Under the pieces are notes generated by a model that searched no databases, had not been told where the DNA came from, and saw only the letters and a list, made by a program, of their open reading frames with translations. Positions 19,951 through 29,282 of a DNA stretch of 64,000 nt are shown piece by piece. Origin of the DNA: Thauera sp. (GTDB taxonomy: Bacteria; Pseudomonadota; Gammaproteobacteria; Burkholderiales; Rhodocyclaceae); NCBI GenBank assembly GCA_024235615.1, contig JACKMB010000004.1, positions 186,001 through 250,000 of the forward strand, written 5' to 3'. Each line of letters starts with the position of its first letter. Position 1 is the stretch's first letter. Both the position numbers and the translations under genes were made by a program.

Positions 19951-20832
19951 TCACGACGCCTCCCAAGCCAGCATAGCCAGCTTGCGCTCGCTGCCCCAGC
20001 GAAACTCGCCCGCATCGCCGTCCGCGCGGATCAGGCGATGGCAGGGGACGAGGTAGCCGAGGGTGTTGGCCGCGATTGCGCTGCCGACGCTGCGTGGCGC
20101 CGCCGGCATGCCGAGCAGGGCGGCGAGCTGGCGGTAGGACAGCAGGCGGCCGCGCGGGATGCGCATCAGGGCGGACCAGACGCGGATCTGGAAGGGCGTG
20201 CCGCGCAGCAGCAGGTGGACGCCGCTGCGGTCCGGGTCGGTCGCGTCGATCGTTGAGGTGGGTTCGGCGGCTGCAGCCGCCGAGGTGGAGGGCGAGTGCG
20301 CCGTGAAGATCCGCTGCGCCAGGCTGCGCGCGTGCGCATCGTCGCGGCCGAGCGCGGCCGTGGGCCACAGGTGATGCAGCTCCGCGAGCAGCGCCGCCTC
20401 GTCCGTGCAGCGAAAGGCGAGATGGCACAGGCCGCGGCCGGTCCACGCCAGCAGCGCGTCGCCGAAGGGCGTGACGGCGAGGCCGTGGCCGAGCTCGATG
20501 GCGTGCCCCGCTGCGCGCGGTTCGGCGGGGGGCATTGCCTCCCAGGTGAGCTGCCCGGCGCGAGCCTGGCCCGCAGTTGCGGGAGCGCTCGCGAGCGTTT
20601 CCGGCAGCAGTTCCGGCGTCAGCGACAGTCGCTCGCGCGCGTATGCCCGGCCCAAGCAGTGCACGAAGCGCTCTGGGGTGAGTTCCGCCCATTCCGCGAG
20701 CACCCGTCGCCACCGTACGCGATCGAGGCCTAGAGCCTCCGCGACCGCCTCGGGCGGGAGGTGGGGATGGGCGCGCACGAAGGCGATCGCGCGGGCGATG
20801 GTTTCGAAGTGGAGTGCGGTGGAGGCGGGCAT
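19951..20832 (-). CDS. Ada-like methylated-DNA cysteine methyltransferase with HTH
   Basis: This is a 293-aa protein with two parts. Residues about 10-70 resemble the AraC-type helix-turn-helix of Ada (AEALGLDRVRWRRVL, then LTPERFVHCLGRAYAR). The C-terminal half is an O6-alkylguanine transferase with the active-site Cys264 in LVPCHRLI and the GTPFQIRVWSALMRIPRG motif. The Ada N-terminal zinc domain, with the phosphotriester-accepting cysteines, is absent, so its regulatory behaviour would differ from E. coli Ada. A low-complexity linker (S/T/A-rich, about 178-200) interrupts the transferase domain. Start ATG 20832. Confidence 0.85.
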   Translation of the reverse strand: MPASTALHFETIARAIAFVRAHPHLPPEAVAEALGLDRVRWRRVLAEWAELTPERFVHCLGRAYARERLSLTPELLPETLASAPATAGQARAGQLTWEAMPPAEPRAAGHAIELGHGLAVTPFGDALLAWTGRGLCHLAFRCTDEAALLAELHHLWPTAALGRDDAHARSLAQRIFTAHSPSTSAAAAAEPTSTIDATDPDRSGVHLLLRGTPFQIRVWSALMRIPRGRLLSYRQLAALLGMPAAPRSVGSAIAANTLGYLVPCHRLIRADGDAGEFRWGSERKLAMLAWEAS

Positions 20833-20941
20833 CGTGGGTGACGGTGCGAAGGGGGCAGGGCGGATGGAAGTTGAGGGAAGATGGCCTGGTTGGTCAAGGG
20901 TAGCGGGCGTTGGTCGAAAGCTTCGCTTCGGAGCGGCCGCA

Positions 20942-21019
20942 TTCGCGCCTGCCGGCGCTCCTACAGAACCGAACCGCCGCCACGCCGACCCTCGGCGTAG
21001 GAGGGCCGGCAGGCGCGAA
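20942..21019. repeat. Opposed pair of REP-like elements
   Basis: A reversed GCGCC/GGCGC-type copy at 20942-20965 and a forward, slightly altered copy at 20996-21019 lie in the 346-bp divergent gap between the Ada-like gene and the YdhR-like gene. The rest of this gap (20833-20941, 21020-21178) shows no recognisable signal except an AGGAG just before 21179. Confidence 0.8.
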
Positions 21020-21178
21020 CGCGGCGCTTCGGTCGGCGTCATGGCCGAACGTTCGCGTCGAGACGGTAGAATGACCGACGAGTCGCGAACCGCCGCAAGC
21101 CTCGGCGAAGGCGTGTTGTGTCGTCCCGCCGCAGCCCGAGCCGCCTTTCCCTCCGGCCCCGACACCCAGGAGCTCCCC

Positions 21179-21493
21179 ATGCCCATCCTTCTTCAAGTCG
21201 ATTTCCCTTACCAAGGCCCCTGGGGCGAGGACATGGCGCAGGCCATGCAGGGCCTGGCGCAGTCCATCGCGCAGGAGCCCGGCCTGCTGTGGAAGATCTG
21301 GACCGAGAACCGCGACACCGGCGAGGCCGGCGGGATCTACCTCTTCGCCGACCGCGCCGACGCCGAGCGCTACCTGGAGATGCACTGCGCGCGCCTGCTC
21401 GGCTTCGGCGTGCCCGAGGTGCATGCGAAGCTGTTCGAGGTCAATGCGCCACTGTCGGCGATCGACCGCGCGCCGCTCGCCGGCCTGAAGTGA
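21179..21493 (+). CDS. YdhR-family monooxygenase-like protein
   Basis: This is a 104-aa protein of the YdhR dimeric alpha-beta-barrel family: opening MPILLQVDFP, then GLLWKIWTENRDTGEAGGIYLF and YLEMHCARL in the second half. The family is proposed to be monooxygenases for aromatic or other small molecules, without cofactors, but no substrate is firmly known. Start ATG 21179 has AGGAG upstream. It ends just before a strong hairpin and converges with the Hsp70/DUF3731 gene. Confidence 0.8.
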   Translation: MPILLQVDFPYQGPWGEDMAQAMQGLAQSIAQEPGLLWKIWTENRDTGEAGGIYLFADRADAERYLEMHCARLLGFGVPEVHAKLFEVNAPLSAIDRAPLAGLK

Positions 21494-21500
21494 GCGCGCG

Positions 21501-21532
21501 GGCGCCGTCGGTGCCGAGGCACCGACGGCGCC
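21501..21532. terminator. Bidirectional terminator hairpin
   Basis: A perfect 15-bp stem (21501-21515 with 21518-21532) with a two-base centre lies between the convergent YdhR-like and Hsp70/DUF3731 genes. No T-run is present, so termination strength is uncertain. Confidence 0.6.
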
Positions 21533-21555
21533 ACGCCTTCATCGACCGCGGCGTT

Positions 21556-24393
21556 TCACAACAGCCGTAGGCCCGGCGGCAGCGCCTCGCCGAAGCTGCG
21601 GCGGCGGTCGGCGTCGTCGAGGCTGACCACCTCGCGCACCATGGTGATCCAGCTCTGCGGGGCGCGCATGGCGGCCAGGCGGCGGGCGACCTCATCGCGC
21701 AGCTCGGGTGGGAGGTCGCGTGCGCGGTCGCCGGTGAGGCGGGCGAGCTGGGCCGCGGCGAAGGCGGCGGGCTCCACGGCCTTCCAGTCGAGCGCGAGCA
21801 CGGCCTGCAGCCACTCGGCGGCGGTCTCCGGCGGCACCACCGTGTGCGCGCTGCCGTAGAGCGACTCGCGCGCGCCGACGCGGCCGAGCGCCCACCACGT
21901 GTGCGCCTTCTCGGCGGGGCGGGCGAGGCGCTCGAGGAGCCACTTGCCGACCTCGCTGCGGTGCATCGCCGGTACGCGCTCGAGCGCGGCGGCCAGGCGC
22001 ACCATGTCGTCGTAGCTGCCCTGCACCGGGTCGCCGCGGCGGCGGGCGGCGTCGGTGTCCTCCAGATGGCCGGCCAGCACCTCCAGGACCTGCAGCTGGC
22101 GGGCCTCGTCGAGGCCGCCGGCGCAGCGCCGCCACAGCGTCCACCATTCGCTCCAGTTGTTGCCCTCGCGCACGTACTGCAGGCCCTGGCCGAACAGGGG
22201 CCACAGCTGGTCGATGCGCCAGTCGTCGAGCGCCGCGCCGAGGCCCGGGCGCAGGCAGTAGCCGGCGAGGTTGAGCCACACGCGCTCGTGCTCCGCCGAG
22301 CGCCGGCGCCGGCGCGCGCGCTCGAGCAGGGCGTCGAAGAGCGCGCGCAGCAGCGCCATGTCCCAGTCGTCGCGGCGGCCGAGCACGCGCTCGAGGCGGG
22401 CGCGCAGCTGGCGCACCGCCTTGGCGTCCAGCTCGCGCGCCTGCCCACCGAAGACCTCGTCGATGAGGGCGATGGCCTGCGCCAGGCGCGGATGGGCGCC
22501 GGCCGCGGCCTCGGTGGCCGGTGCCTCGGCCTCGGCGCGCACCTGGAAGGCGAGCTGCCAGCGCTGGGCGTCGTCGTCGATCGCCACGCACTGCATCTCC
22601 AGCGTGCCGACCTCGGTCAGGCAGGCGACCAGGCGCACGGTGACGTTCTCGCGGCGGCCGGCGGCGGTGGCGGGCAGGCGGGTGGCGAGCGGGGGCAGGT
22701 GGATGAAGTCGTCGGCGGCGAGCTCGACCAGCTCGCCCGCCTGCCACGCGCTGTCGCTGGTGGAGGAGACGAGGTGGAAGCGCACCGCCTGGCCGAGACG
22801 CAGCGCGAAGCGGCGCTCGGGGAGCGCGACCTCGGTGCCGGATTCGGTGCCGCGAGGCAGCACGCAGATCGCGCGCGCGGCCTCGCCGCCCTCCTCCAGC
22901 ACCAGGAAGTAGCTGCGCGCCGAGCCGCCGCCGATGCAGGGGCCAAGGCCGGCGCGCCCGGCGCGCACGAGCGCGAAGGCCACCGCGCCGCGGGCGACGG
23001 CGAGATCGGGGGCATCGTTGTGCAGCACGCGGGGCGGTGCTCCGCGCCAGTGCGCGAGCAAGTCTTCCAGGCGGGCGGAGATCGCGTCGGCGCGGAACAC
23101 GCCGCCGTTGAGCAGCAGGGTGTCGGGGATCGCGGGCGGGACCGCGATTGCGTCCGCATCGCCCGCCGTATTTCCGCCCGCCTCCGCAGCGGGCATTCCG
23201 AGCGCCGCGCGTGCGACCTGGCCGTGGCGCTGCAGGAAGGCGGCGAGGTGGCGGCTGATCGCCGGGTCGGCGGGATAGGGCAGGCCGAACTCGACGATCG
23301 CGGCGCGCCGGCGCCGGGGCGCCTCGTGTGTCGCGACCACGGGCAGGAAGCCGTCCACCACCAGGCCCAGGACCTCGTCGCGGCGCAGCTCGGTCGAGCG
23401 CGCCGCGCCGATCAGGCGCGCGCCGGCGCCGAGCAGGGTGACCTTGACCTGTTCCGGCGCGTCGGCGGCGAGCAGCTGCTCCTTCGCCGCCCGGCAGCGC
23501 TGCACCAGCTGCGAGAGCTGGGCGGCGGACAGGCGTTCGCCGCTCGCGAGCAGGCGCTGCTCCACCAGGTGGGCGAGCGCCAGGTCCATGTTGTCGCCGC
23601 CCAACATCAGGTGGTCGCCGACGCCGATGCGGGTCAGGCGCGGCGGCGAGACGCCGTCCGCGGCAGGCTCGACCTGGATCAGGGTGAGGTCGGTGGTGCC
23701 GCCGCCGACGTCGCACACCAGCAGCAGGCGGGACTGCGCCAGCTCGGTGGCGAGCCGTTCGCGGTGGCGGAAAAGCCAGTCGTGGAAGGCAGCCTGCGGC
23801 TCCTCCAGCAGGCGCAGGCGCGGCAGGCCGGCGAGGCGGGCCGCCTCCAGGGTGAGCGCGCGCGCACCCTCGTCGAAGGAGGCGGGCACCGTGAGCACGA
23901 TGTCCTGGTCTTCCAGCGGGGCCTCGGGGTGCCGCCGTCGCCACGCCGCGCGCACATGGGCGAGGTAGCTCGCGCTCGCGACCACCGGCGAGACCTTGGG
24001 CACGTCCTCGGCCGCGCCCCAGGGCAGGATGGCGGCGCTGCGGTCGACGCCGGCGTGCGACAGCCAGCTCTTGGCGCTGGCCACCGCGCGCCCGGGCACC
24101 TGGGCGCCGAGCTCGCGGGCGTACTGCCCGACCACCGCCGCGCCCATCACCGCGGCCTTGTCCACCTCGTCGAGCCCCGCCAGGCTTGCGGCCAGGCGCA
24201 GCGTGGCGGGGTCGAGCTCGCCCGCGGCGGGGTGGTAGCGCACCGAGGGCAGCAGCGCGCGCGCGGCGAGCTCGCCGCGGCCGACGAGCTGCTCGATCTC
24301 CAGCACCTGGATGCGGTCCTCGCCGGCGGCGGCGAAGGCGACCACGGTGTTGCTGGTGCCGAGGTCGATGCCGACGGTGTAGCGCGTCGCCAC
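21556..24393 (-). CDS. Hsp70-like ATPase fused to a DUF3731-type C-terminal domain
   Basis: This is a 945-aa protein. Residues 1-about 560 are an Hsp70/actin-type ATPase: phosphate-1 IDLGTSNTVVAF near 9, phosphate-2 VCDVGGGTTDL near 225, a LLLNGGVF adenosine-site segment, and a shortened beta domain. The C-terminal about 350 aa are helical with many Trp and Arg residues, matching the DUF3731 region found attached to such Hsp70 paralogues. The DnaK substrate-binding lid and EEVD-like tail are missing. Start GTG 24393 lies 10 bases after the upstream Hsp70 stop, with GAGGTC overlapping that stop. It is the third gene of a coupled operon; function unknown. Confidence 0.8.
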   Translation of the reverse strand: MATRYTVGIDLGTSNTVVAFAAAGEDRIQVLEIEQLVGRGELAARALLPSVRYHPAAGELDPATLRLAASLAGLDEVDKAAVMGAAVVGQYARELGAQVPGRAVASAKSWLSHAGVDRSAAILPWGAAEDVPKVSPVVASASYLAHVRAAWRRRHPEAPLEDQDIVLTVPASFDEGARALTLEAARLAGLPRLRLLEEPQAAFHDWLFRHRERLATELAQSRLLLVCDVGGGTTDLTLIQVEPAADGVSPPRLTRIGVGDHLMLGGDNMDLALAHLVEQRLLASGERLSAAQLSQLVQRCRAAKEQLLAADAPEQVKVTLLGAGARLIGAARSTELRRDEVLGLVVDGFLPVVATHEAPRRRRAAIVEFGLPYPADPAISRHLAAFLQRHGQVARAALGMPAAEAGGNTAGDADAIAVPPAIPDTLLLNGGVFRADAISARLEDLLAHWRGAPPRVLHNDAPDLAVARGAVAFALVRAGRAGLGPCIGGGSARSYFLVLEEGGEAARAICVLPRGTESGTEVALPERRFALRLGQAVRFHLVSSTSDSAWQAGELVELAADDFIHLPPLATRLPATAAGRRENVTVRLVACLTEVGTLEMQCVAIDDDAQRWQLAFQVRAEAEAPATEAAAGAHPRLAQAIALIDEVFGGQARELDAKAVRQLRARLERVLGRRDDWDMALLRALFDALLERARRRRRSAEHERVWLNLAGYCLRPGLGAALDDWRIDQLWPLFGQGLQYVREGNNWSEWWTLWRRCAGGLDEARQLQVLEVLAGHLEDTDAARRRGDPVQGSYDDMVRLAAALERVPAMHRSEVGKWLLERLARPAEKAHTWWALGRVGARESLYGSAHTVVPPETAAEWLQAVLALDWKAVEPAAFAAAQLARLTGDRARDLPPELRDEVARRLAAMRAPQSWITMVREVVSLDDADRRRSFGEALPPGLRLL

Positions 24394-24403
24394 GCGAAGG
24401 ACC

Positions 24404-26244
<1,841 letters not shown>

Positions 26245-26248
<4 letters not shown>

Positions 26249-26805
26249 AGCTCCACCTCGGCCTGGGCGATCACGCTGGCGTCGTGGCCTTCGGCCAGCG
26301 CCGGCAGGCGGGTGTCGGTCACGCGCCAGCCGCGATGGCCGAGGGTGCCGGTGAAGGGCGGCTTGCCCACCACCTTGCCGGTGAGGCGCACGGCCGCGGC
26401 GTCGAAGCCATCAGCCAGGGTGAGGCGGCTGCCTTCGGCCTCGCTGCGCACCGGCGCGATGGCGAAGTGCTCGTCGAGCACCTTGCGGCAGCCCTCGTGC
26501 ACCACGCGCGCGGCGGCGCCGATGTCGGCATCCGAGTACGCGCCGATGTCTTCCTGGACGAAGTCGATGAAGCGCGCGTCGCGCTGGAGCAGGCCGAGCA
26601 GCTGCAGCGCGGCCTCGGGGGTGGTCTCGTGGACGATGGCGGGCCGGGCGGGCGCGGCGGCTTCCTCGGCGCCGGCTGTGGCGGGGGTCTCGGCATCCGT
26701 GGCTTGCTCGCGCAGGCGGACGAGGCGGCCGGCGAGCTCGGCGCCGAAGAGGACGGAGAAGGCGAGGCCGATGCGGCGGAAGAAGGATGGGTTGCGACTG
26801 GCCAT
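26245..26805 (-). CDS. DUF2760 domain protein, first gene of the Hsp70 operon
   Basis: This is a 186-aa protein opening with a hydrophobic segment (FFRRIGLAFSVLFGAELA, residues 8-25) that may be a membrane anchor, an acidic/alanine linker, then the conserved DUF2760 part: ALQLLGLLQRDARFIDFVQEDI and a GHRGWRV ending. The function is not known; the family nearly always accompanies two Hsp70 paralogues. Its stop overlaps the Hsp70 start, so the three genes are coupled. Start ATG 26805 has a GAGAGG-like ribosome site. The promoter should lie in 26806-26950, but no clear boxes were seen. Confidence 0.8.
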
Positions 26806-26950
26806 GGGAGAGGTCCTCGTGCTGGATCTGTTGCGACGCAATATAGCGTAGAAACCCGAGCTCGGAGACGCTGCGGCGCAGCACTCCTCGCCCGGGTCGG
26901 CAACGTGGGTCCAGACCGCGCCGGTCTTCCCCGGATTGCGCGCTGTGGCT

Positions 26951-27160
26951 TCAGCCGCGCTCGGGGTGGCGCAGGCGCTCGAGGTTGCGGTGCCAGTCGG
27001 CGAGCGCGCCGGCGTCGTCGAGCAGGTCGGCGACGTGCTTCTTCGGCCGCGCTTGCCAGGCTGCGGTGGTATGCCGATCAAGACCCCCATGGCCGAGCTG
27101 CGGCCCAGGGTGCATTGCATTCGGTGTAGCGGGGGTGGCGAGATGGCCTCGTGTCTGCAT
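26951..27160 (-). CDS. Small unrecognised protein between PHA synthase and the Hsp70 operon
   Basis: This is a 69-aa frame with a very good ribosome site (AGGAGG, seven bases before ATG 27160). The first 35 residues are Pro/Gly/His-rich; the last 35 are helix-like and charged, with the segment KKHVADLLDDAGALADWHRNL. No family was recognised. It follows the PHA synthase stop by 56 bp on the minus strand, so it could be the second gene of that unit. The codon use and ribosome site favour a real gene, but homologues would be needed to be sure. Confidence 0.5.
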   Translation of the reverse strand: MQTRGHLATPATPNAMHPGPQLGHGGLDRHTTAAWQARPKKHVADLLDDAGALADWHRNLERLRHPERG

Positions 27161-27216
27161 GATGCTTCCTCCTGTCGAATCGATACCAAGCAAGAAATCC
27201 GCCCCGCGCCCGCCCC

Positions 27217-29067
27217 TCACGCTTCCAGCACATACGTCCCCGGCGCATCGCCCAGCGCCGGATGGCGCTCGTCGGCCGCGGGACGCGCCGGCACCAGCTC
27301 GCCGGCGCGCGGCTTCAGCCAGGCCATCCAGTCCTCCCACCAGCTGCCTTCGCGCAGCTCGGCGCGATCGCGCCAGAGCGGCGCGCGATCGGCACGATGG
27401 GCGGTGGCCACGCGGTAGTGGCGCTTGGGCGGCGTCACCGGCGGGTTGATGATGCCGAGGATGTGGCCGGAGCTCGACAGCACGAAGCGCTTGTCGGCGG
27501 CGACGTGGTGCAGGGTGTGGAAGGTCTGCGCCCAGGGCGCGATGTGGTCGTCCTCCGCGGCGACGGCGTAGAGCGGCTGGCGGATGCGGCGCAGGTCGAT
27601 CGGTTCATCCGCCACGACGAGGGCGTCGGGCTGGATGAGGCGGTTGTTCAGGTAGAGCTCGCGCAGATACCACGCGTGCATCGCAAAGGGCATGCGCGTG
27701 GTGTCCATGTTCCAGTACAGCACGTCGAAGGCCGCGGGCGACTCGCCGTACAGCCAGCCGTGCACCACGTAGTGCCAGACCAGGCTGTTCGAGCGCAGCA
27801 GACGGAAGGATGCGGCCATGTCCTTGCCGTCCAGGTAGCCTTTTTCATTCATCTGCGCGCTCAGGTGGGCGACGCTCTCCTCGTCGATGAAGACCTCGAT
27901 GTCGCCCGGCTTGTGGAAGTCCACCAGGGTGGTGAACAGCGTCCAGTCGCGCACCGGCACGGCGTCCTCGCCGTAGTGGCGCGCCGCCCAGGCCATCCAG
28001 GTGGCGAGCGCGGTGCCGCCGATGCAGTAGCCGACCGCGTGCACCCGCTCGGCAGCGCTGACCTCGCGTGCCACCCGCACGATCTCCGAGATGCCCTCCG
28101 CCAGGTAGTCGTCGAAGCGGATCTCGCGCATCGACGCGTCGGGGTTCTTCCAGCTCGTGATGTAGACGTCCAGGCCCTGGTCGAGCAGGAAGCGCACCAT
28201 GCTCTTCCTCGGGTTGAGGTCGAGGATGTAGAACTTGTTGATCCAGGGCGTGACGATCACCACCGGCTCGGCATGCACCTGCGGCCGGGTGGGTGCGTAG
28301 TGGATGACCTCGAGCAGGCGGTTGCGGAAGATCACCGCGCCCGGCGTGGTGGCGAGGTCCTCGCCGACGCGGAAGCCGTCGGGGTCGGTCATGCGCACGT
28401 TGCCCGCCTGCAGGTCGGCGAGCATGTTCTGCCAGCCCTGCCACAGGCTGTGGCCGCGGGTGTCGATGAACTTGCGCAGCGCGATCGGGTTGGACCACAG
28501 GTAGTTGGTCGGCGCCACCGCGTTGAGCCACTTCCGCCACCAGAACGCCGCGCGCCGGCGCTCCTTGCCGGACAGCCCCGGCGTCTCGTAGAGCATGTCC
28601 TGGACGTGGTGGGTGAAGGCGAGGTACCACTCCTTCACCAGGTCCCAGGTGGCCGTATCGGTCCACACCGGGTCGGCGAAGCGGGGATCGTCGGCGTGCG
28701 GCTTGACCGGGTCCATGCTGGGCAGGCCGAGCGCGCGCCGCCAGGTGTGCCACTGCAGCTGCCACAGGTCGGTGCCGAGGCCGGCGAGGCGCTCGCCGAG
28801 TTCCTGCGGGTGCATGAGCCAGGCCATCTGTGCGTGCAGGATGGGCGCGGCGATGCCGAAGGGGTCGGCGCGGGCGGAGAGGCCGTCGCCGATCGCGGCG
28901 ATGTGGCGGTAAACCGCGCGTCCATCGGGAATGCCGTTCTGGCGGTGCAGGCCGCCATTGCGGCCATTCGTGCCTTTCGACCCGCCCGGGGCGCGATTCG
29001 GGTCGGGTTGCTGGTTGGCGGTGGGGGCCGTTGCCGGCCGTTTGCCGCCCCGTCGCGAAGCTGGCAT
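27217..29067 (-). CDS. phaC: Poly(3-hydroxyalkanoate) synthase
   Basis: This enzyme polymerises (R)-3-hydroxyacyl-CoA into storage granules. The 616-aa protein has an alpha/beta-hydrolase fold with the lipase-like box GYCIGG and catalytic Cys348, Asp in AVAAEDDHIAPW and His in SSSGHILGI near the C-terminus. The WxxDxxLxxP-like N-terminal PhaC domain is seen around NPIALRKFIDTRGHSLWQGW. A proline/glycine-rich, basic N-terminal stretch (1-45) is longer than usual. Size and motifs fit class I, but subunit partners (phaE) were not seen. Start ATG 29067 follows GGAGG. No phaAB or phasin gene is in the window, and the class is therefore not certain. Confidence 0.9.
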   Translation of the reverse strand: MPASRRGGKRPATAPTANQQPDPNRAPGGSKGTNGRNGGLHRQNGIPDGRAVYRHIAAIGDGLSARADPFGIAAPILHAQMAWLMHPQELGERLAGLGTDLWQLQWHTWRRALGLPSMDPVKPHADDPRFADPVWTDTATWDLVKEWYLAFTHHVQDMLYETPGLSGKERRRAAFWWRKWLNAVAPTNYLWSNPIALRKFIDTRGHSLWQGWQNMLADLQAGNVRMTDPDGFRVGEDLATTPGAVIFRNRLLEVIHYAPTRPQVHAEPVVIVTPWINKFYILDLNPRKSMVRFLLDQGLDVYITSWKNPDASMREIRFDDYLAEGISEIVRVAREVSAAERVHAVGYCIGGTALATWMAWAARHYGEDAVPVRDWTLFTTLVDFHKPGDIEVFIDEESVAHLSAQMNEKGYLDGKDMAASFRLLRSNSLVWHYVVHGWLYGESPAAFDVLYWNMDTTRMPFAMHAWYLRELYLNNRLIQPDALVVADEPIDLRRIRQPLYAVAAEDDHIAPWAQTFHTLHHVAADKRFVLSSSGHILGIINPPVTPPKRHYRVATAHRADRAPLWRDRAELREGSWWEDWMAWLKPRAGELVPARPAADERHPALGDAPGTYVLEA

Positions 29068-29225
29068 GAGGATTGCCTCCGTGCGCATCCCGTGCGGATG
29101 GGGTCGCTGCCCTACCCCGACGATTGCGCGCTGGTCGTTGAACAAAGTGTGCGCCGGTCGCTTGACAGCCGTATTGCGGTTTCGTGAAGCCCGTCTTGCG
29201 CAGCGCAGCAAGATGCGTCTTCATG

Positions 29226-29241
29226 GTGACATGACTGTCAC
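29226..29241. promoter_or_regulatory. Perfect dyad in the phaC / DUF47-protein divergent region
   Basis: GTGACA-TGAC-TGTCAC, a six-base dyad 42 bp upstream of the gene at 29283. The right arm continues into CTGTCAC-N4-CACCCAC, which resembles one good and one poor half of a PhoB box. No other element was recognised in 29068-29282. Confidence 0.35.
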
Positions 29242-29282
29242 ATTTCACCCACAGAATCCTTCACGAACAACGGGAGGATGCC

